DNA of 64,000 nucleotides from UBA1479 sp040218445. GTDB lineage: Bacteria > Pseudomonadota > Alphaproteobacteria > Rhodospirillales > Casp-alpha2. The stretch lies in contig JAVJRK010000010.1 in the NCBI GenBank assembly GCA_040218445.1, positions 620,001-684,000 on the forward strand, read 5' to 3'. A program made the translations under genes and the position numbers. Position 1 is the first letter of the stretch, and the number at the start of each line of letters is the position of its first letter. Shown one piece after another: positions 60,767 through 64,000 of this stretch. Under the pieces are notes generated by a model. It saw only the letters and a list, made by a program, of their open reading frames with translations, was not told the origin of the DNA and made no database searches.

Positions 60767-61990
60767 GTGGGGGGCAAGATCACACATCGGCGGTCTTTCG
60801 GCGTCTGGGCGCTGGCCCTGATGCTGTCGGTTTCCGGCTGCGGGGCCATACAGGAGCTGGTGCCGGCGGCCGATTTTCAGGCCCCACCCGAAACCCCGCC
60901 GCAACTTATTCTGGAGCCCGTCGAGTTCAAGGCCCTTCCCGGTTGGCGCAGCGATGCCCTGGTCGAAGGCCTGTCCGCGTTTTTGGCGTCCTGTCCGGCC
61001 GTTGCCAAGCGGCCGGCCGATCAGCCGCTTGGCTATCTCGATGAACATGGGACCATGGGCGATCTGCAGCAGATTTGCGCAGAAGCCCGAACCATCAACA
61101 CCAAAAGCTCGGCCGAACTTCAGTTTTTCATCGAACGCCGCTTCCGCCCCTTCAAGGCCCGTGACGGCCAGAAGCCGGCCGGCAAGTTCACGGGCTATTT
61201 CGAGCCTCTGCTGCGCGGCAGCTGGCGGCCCGATGGGCGCTACCGCCATCCCGTTTATTCCCGCCCGCGCGACATCGTCGTCGTGGAAATGGAAATGTTC
61301 GACCCGGATCAGCGGGGCGAACAGCTGGCCGGTCGCCTGGTCGGCAACAAGCTGCTGCCCTATTTTGATCGCGGCGAAATCAATCAAGGCGCCTTGCGCG
61401 GCCGGCAGCTGGAACTGCTTTGGGTCGACAGCGGGGTCGATCTGTTCTTCCTGCATGTCCAGGGGTCGGGCCGGGTGCTGCTGCCCGACGGCAGCCACGT
61501 GCGGCTGGCCTTTTCCGGGCGCAACGGCCACCGCTATTCGTCGATCGGCCGCGAACTGGTCGCCCAGGGCATTATGAAGCTTGAGGACGTCAGCCTGCCG
61601 AGCCTGCGGGCCTGGATGGCGGCCAATCCGCTGGCGGCGGAACAGCTGATGCAGAAAAACCGGTCCTATATCTTTTTCCGGGTGGAAAAGGACGAGGTCG
61701 TCAAGGGTGCGATGGGTGTTGCGCTCACGCCGGGCCGCTCGCTCGCCGTTGATCCCAAATACGTTCCTTTGGGCCTGCCTTTGTGGCTGACCACCACGGA
61801 CCCGCTCGACCCCAAGAACGCGACGCCGCTGACCCGCATGGTGGTGGCCCAGGATACGGGTTCGGCCATCAAGGGCGTGGTGCGGGGTGATCTGTTCTGG
61901 GGCTTCGGGGCCGAGGCCGAGGCCCGCGCCGGGCTGATGAACGAGGCCGGGACCTATTACTTCCTTCTGCCGCGCAAACCGCTCAAATAA
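60767..61990 (+). CDS. mltA: Membrane-bound lytic murein transglycosylase A
   Basis: A 407-residue outer-membrane lipoprotein cleaving peptidoglycan to anhydromuropeptides. The GTG start at 60767, 8 bp after the Tim44-like stop, gives a signal peptide with lipobox VSGC (Cys25). MltA domain: GYFEPLLRGSW, FLHVQGSGRVLLPDG, and the C-terminal 3D domain VAQDTGSAIKGVVRGDLFWG with the catalytic Asp. Confidence 0.92.
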   Translation: MGGKITHRRSFGVWALALMLSVSGCGAIQELVPAADFQAPPETPPQLILEPVEFKALPGWRSDALVEGLSAFLASCPAVAKRPADQPLGYLDEHGTMGDLQQICAEARTINTKSSAELQFFIERRFRPFKARDGQKPAGKFTGYFEPLLRGSWRPDGRYRHPVYSRPRDIVVVEMEMFDPDQRGEQLAGRLVGNKLLPYFDRGEINQGALRGRQLELLWVDSGVDLFFLHVQGSGRVLLPDGSHVRLAFSGRNGHRYSSIGRELVAQGIMKLEDVSLPSLRAWMAANPLAAEQLMQKNRSYIFFRVEKDEVVKGAMGVALTPGRSLAVDPKYVPLGLPLWLTTTDPLDPKNATPLTRMVVAQDTGSAIKGVVRGDLFWGFGAEAEARAGLMNEAGTYYFLLPRKPLK

Positions 61991-62070
61991 TCCGGCCTGT
62001 TCGGGCGTCCCGTGACGGCCGGGCAAACCGCCTTGTCATTCCAGGGCCAAGCCCGCATTCTGCGAAGACC

Positions 62071-62871
62071 ATGACCCAAGAAACACCCACATCCCCCGCC
62101 CCGGCGAACCCCCATATCGGCCTGTTCGCGACCTGTCTTGTCGATCTGATGCGCCCCAGCGTCGGTTTCGCCACGGTGAAGTTGTTGGAAGACGCGGGCT
62201 GCCGCGTGTCCGTACCCGAAGCCCAGACCTGCTGCGGCCAGCCGGCCTATAATTCGGGCGATACCAAGGATACCCGCGCCATCGCGGAAAACGTGATCGC
62301 CGTGTTCGAAGACTTCGATTACGTGGTCGCCCCATCCGGTTCCTGCGCCGGGATGATTTCCCACCACTTCCCCCGCCTGTTCAAGGACGATGCGGCCTGG
62401 CTGCCCCGGGCCGAAGCCCTGGCCGCCAAAACGTTCGAGCTGATCGCCTTCCTGACCGACGTCATGCAGGCCGATGTGCAGCCCCCGGCAATGGCCGCCA
62501 CGGCGACCTATCATGACAGTTGTTCCGGCCTGCGCGAGCTTGGAATCAAAACGCAGCCGCGTAGTTTGTTAAACAAGGTCGACGGGCTGACCCTGATCGA
62601 AGGGGACATTCCGGAAACCTGCTGCGGCTTCGGCGGATTGTTCTGCGTCAAATATCCGGACATTTCCGAAAAGATGGTCGATGCCAAATCCCAGGACATC
62701 GAAAAAACCGGGGCGGACCTGCTTTTGGCGGGCGACCTGGGCTGTCTGATGAACATGGCCGGGCGCCTGAAACGCCGGGGGTCGGCCGTTCAGGCCCGCC
62801 ACGTGGCCGAGGTTCTGGCCGGGATGACCGATAGGCCGGCGATCGGCGAAGCGGAAGAAGAGGCCGGCTGA
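62071..62871 (+). CDS. lutA: Lactate utilization protein LutA/LldE
   Basis: A 266-residue cysteine-rich Fe-S protein of the L-lactate oxidase complex LutABC (LldEFG). Two CCG-type repeats: AQTCCGQPAYNSG ... GSCAGMISHHF and ESCSGLRELG-like YHDSCSGLRELGI ... ETCCGFGGLFCVKYP. Stop overlaps the following start by one base (TGATG), so the operon is tightly coupled. Confidence 0.9.
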   Translation: MTQETPTSPAPANPHIGLFATCLVDLMRPSVGFATVKLLEDAGCRVSVPEAQTCCGQPAYNSGDTKDTRAIAENVIAVFEDFDYVVAPSGSCAGMISHHFPRLFKDDAAWLPRAEALAAKTFELIAFLTDVMQADVQPPAMAATATYHDSCSGLRELGIKTQPRSLLNKVDGLTLIEGDIPETCCGFGGLFCVKYPDISEKMVDAKSQDIEKTGADLLLAGDLGCLMNMAGRLKRRGSAVQARHVAEVLAGMTDRPAIGEAEEEAG

Positions 62872-64000
62872 TGGATTCGCAAACCCGCCAGTTCAAATCC
62901 AACGCCCGCGAGGCCATGGCCGACACCCAATTGGCCGAGGCCCTGACCCGCCTGGGCGAGGGCTTTCCCCTGCGCCGCGCCGAAGCCATCGACCGACTGC
63001 CCGAATTCGACCAATTGCGCGACGCCGCCAAGGACATCAAGGACCACACGCTGGCCCATCTGGATTTGTATCTGGAACAGTACGAAAGCCGCGTCAAGGA
63101 AGCGGGCGGTCACGTTCATTGGTGCCGCACGGGCCAGGACGCGCGCGACAAGATTTTGGAAATCTGCCGCCAGGCCGACGCCAAGACGGTGACCAAGTCC
63201 AAATCCATGATCGGCGAGGAAATCGCCATCAACGATTTCCTGGAAGAAAACGGGGTCGAGCCCGTGGAAACGGATTTGGGCGAATACATCATCCAACTGC
63301 GCAAAGAACCGCCCAGCCATATCATCGCCCCGGCGGTGCATCTGAACAAAGGCCAGGTCGAAGAGACCTTCCGCGCCGCACACCAAAATCTGGACCCGGG
63401 GCGCAATCTGGACGATCCCAAATCCCTGTTGGAAGAAGCCCGGAACGAGCTTCGCGAAAAGTTCCTGAACGCGGACGTGGGCCTGACGGGGGCGAATTTC
63501 CTGGTGGCCGAAACGGGCACCAACGTTTTGGTCACCAACGAAGGTAACGCGGACCTGACCTATTCCCTGCCGCGCGTGCATATCGTGATCGCCAGTTTGG
63601 AAAAGGTCATCCCCACGTTGGAGGACGCCACGACCGTGCTGCGCGTACTCGCGCGCTCGGGCACGGGGCAGGACATCACCGTCTACACCACTTTCTGTAC
63701 CGGCCCGAAACGCGAAGCCGATCTGGACGGGCCCGACGAATACCACGTGGTCTTGCTGGACAACGGGCGCACCGATCTGGTCGGCACGGAATTTCAGGAA
63801 ATGCTGCGTTGCATCCGCTGCGGTTCCTGCCTCAACCATTGCCCAGTCTATCAGGCGATCGGCGGCCATGCCTATGGCTGGGTCTATTCCGGGCCCATGG
63901 GCGCGGTGCTGATCCCGGGGCTGATCGGCATCCACGAAGCGGGCGATCTGCCCAATGCTTCGACGCTCTGCGGCAAGTGCGAGACCGTCTGTCCCATGCG
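62871..64000 (+). CDS. lutB: Lactate utilization iron-sulfur protein LutB/LldF, partial
   Basis: Open from ATG 62871 to the window edge (376 complete codons of about 470). LUD domain at the N-terminus (VTKSKSMIGEEIAIND, VGLTGANFLVAETGTNVLVTNEGN), then the first [4Fe-4S] motif CIRCGSCLNHCPVYQ and the beginning of the second, CGKCETVCP, at the very edge. It works with LutA and the expected downstream LutC in L-lactate oxidation. That gene is outside the window. Confidence 0.93.
   Translation, partial: MDSQTRQFKSNAREAMADTQLAEALTRLGEGFPLRRAEAIDRLPEFDQLRDAAKDIKDHTLAHLDLYLEQYESRVKEAGGHVHWCRTGQDARDKILEICRQADAKTVTKSKSMIGEEIAINDFLEENGVEPVETDLGEYIIQLRKEPPSHIIAPAVHLNKGQVEETFRAAHQNLDPGRNLDDPKSLLEEARNELREKFLNADVGLTGANFLVAETGTNVLVTNEGNADLTYSLPRVHIVIASLEKVIPTLEDATTVLRVLARSGTGQDITVYTTFCTGPKREADLDGPDEYHVVLLDNGRTDLVGTEFQEMLRCIRCGSCLNHCPVYQAIGGHAYGWVYSGPMGAVLIPGLIGIHEAGDLPNASTLCGKCETVCPM

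Overview
The window is a GC-rich (roughly 60-65 % in sampled lines) chromosomal segment of an alphaproteobacterium, most like the Rhodospirillales. The evidence is the large GdhB-type NAD-glutamate dehydrogenase, the mnmG-rsmG-parA-parB and leuS-lptE-holA gene orders, the hemE/ppsR junction that carries the replication origin in Caulobacter and Rickettsia, and GANTC (CcrM-type) sites at that junction. No insertion sequence, prophage, CRISPR array or rRNA was found. One tRNA, tRNA-Gly(GCC), is present.

Layout. 1-2337 is the 5' part of a glutamate dehydrogenase gene (minus strand). 2619-9749 is a surface-glycan cluster of visibly lower GC: a GT-C-like membrane protein, a GT2 dolichol-phosphate-mannose-synthase-like transferase, an AsnB-type amidotransferase, an LPG-synthase/flippase-like membrane protein, a sulfotransferase and a methyltransferase. 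It ends beside the 3' side of tRNA-Gly. 10112-13172 holds translation-quality and proteostasis genes (prolyl-tRNA editing, CnoX-like thioredoxin-TPR, Lon-N domain, Trm112-like, DUF971). 13173-16708 is a TetR - flavoprotein - iron-sulfur operon resembling a soluble fumarate reductase, with a clear operator upstream of tetR. 16949-19961 carries a homocysteine methyltransferase, a 2OG-Fe(II) oxygenase and a UbiH-type hydroxylase. 20322-22031 is glnK-amtB with a sigma54-like promoter and a strong terminator. 22165-30855 carries dapC-like, ftsK, lolA, xthA, a PAS protein, a response regulator and ribA. The lolA-xthA gap holds a structured candidate small RNA.

31075-32526 encodes an unrecognised protein with eight Trp-Ala...Gln...Tyr repeats, preceded by an excellent sigma54 promoter match. 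32575-39314 runs through an L,D-transpeptidase, yggS, a ThiE-like protein, a DUF3576 lipoprotein and leuS-lptE-holA. 39427-46376 is the chromosome-partition and tRNA-modification block (parB, parA, rsmG, mnmG, mnmE, a ferredoxin, DUF6489) with two perfect parS sites. 46613-50223 carries YyaL, ogt and qor. 51621-54561 is rho, hemJ, hemH and hemE. 54562-54975 has the properties of oriC. To its right lie ppsR, maf, aroE, coaE, dnaQ, then secB, fxsA, timA-like, mltA and the start of a lutAB lactate-oxidation operon.

Taken together, 39-60 kb reads as an origin-proximal domain. parAB and parS lie 10-15 kb from the proposed origin, and the haem/rho and ppsR-dnaQ genes point away from it on both sides. 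The most interesting unexplained items are the sigma54-linked repeat protein, the candidate sRNA with C-rich loops and a duplicated terminator half, the odd soluble SdhA/SdhB-like pair, and the proposed origin.
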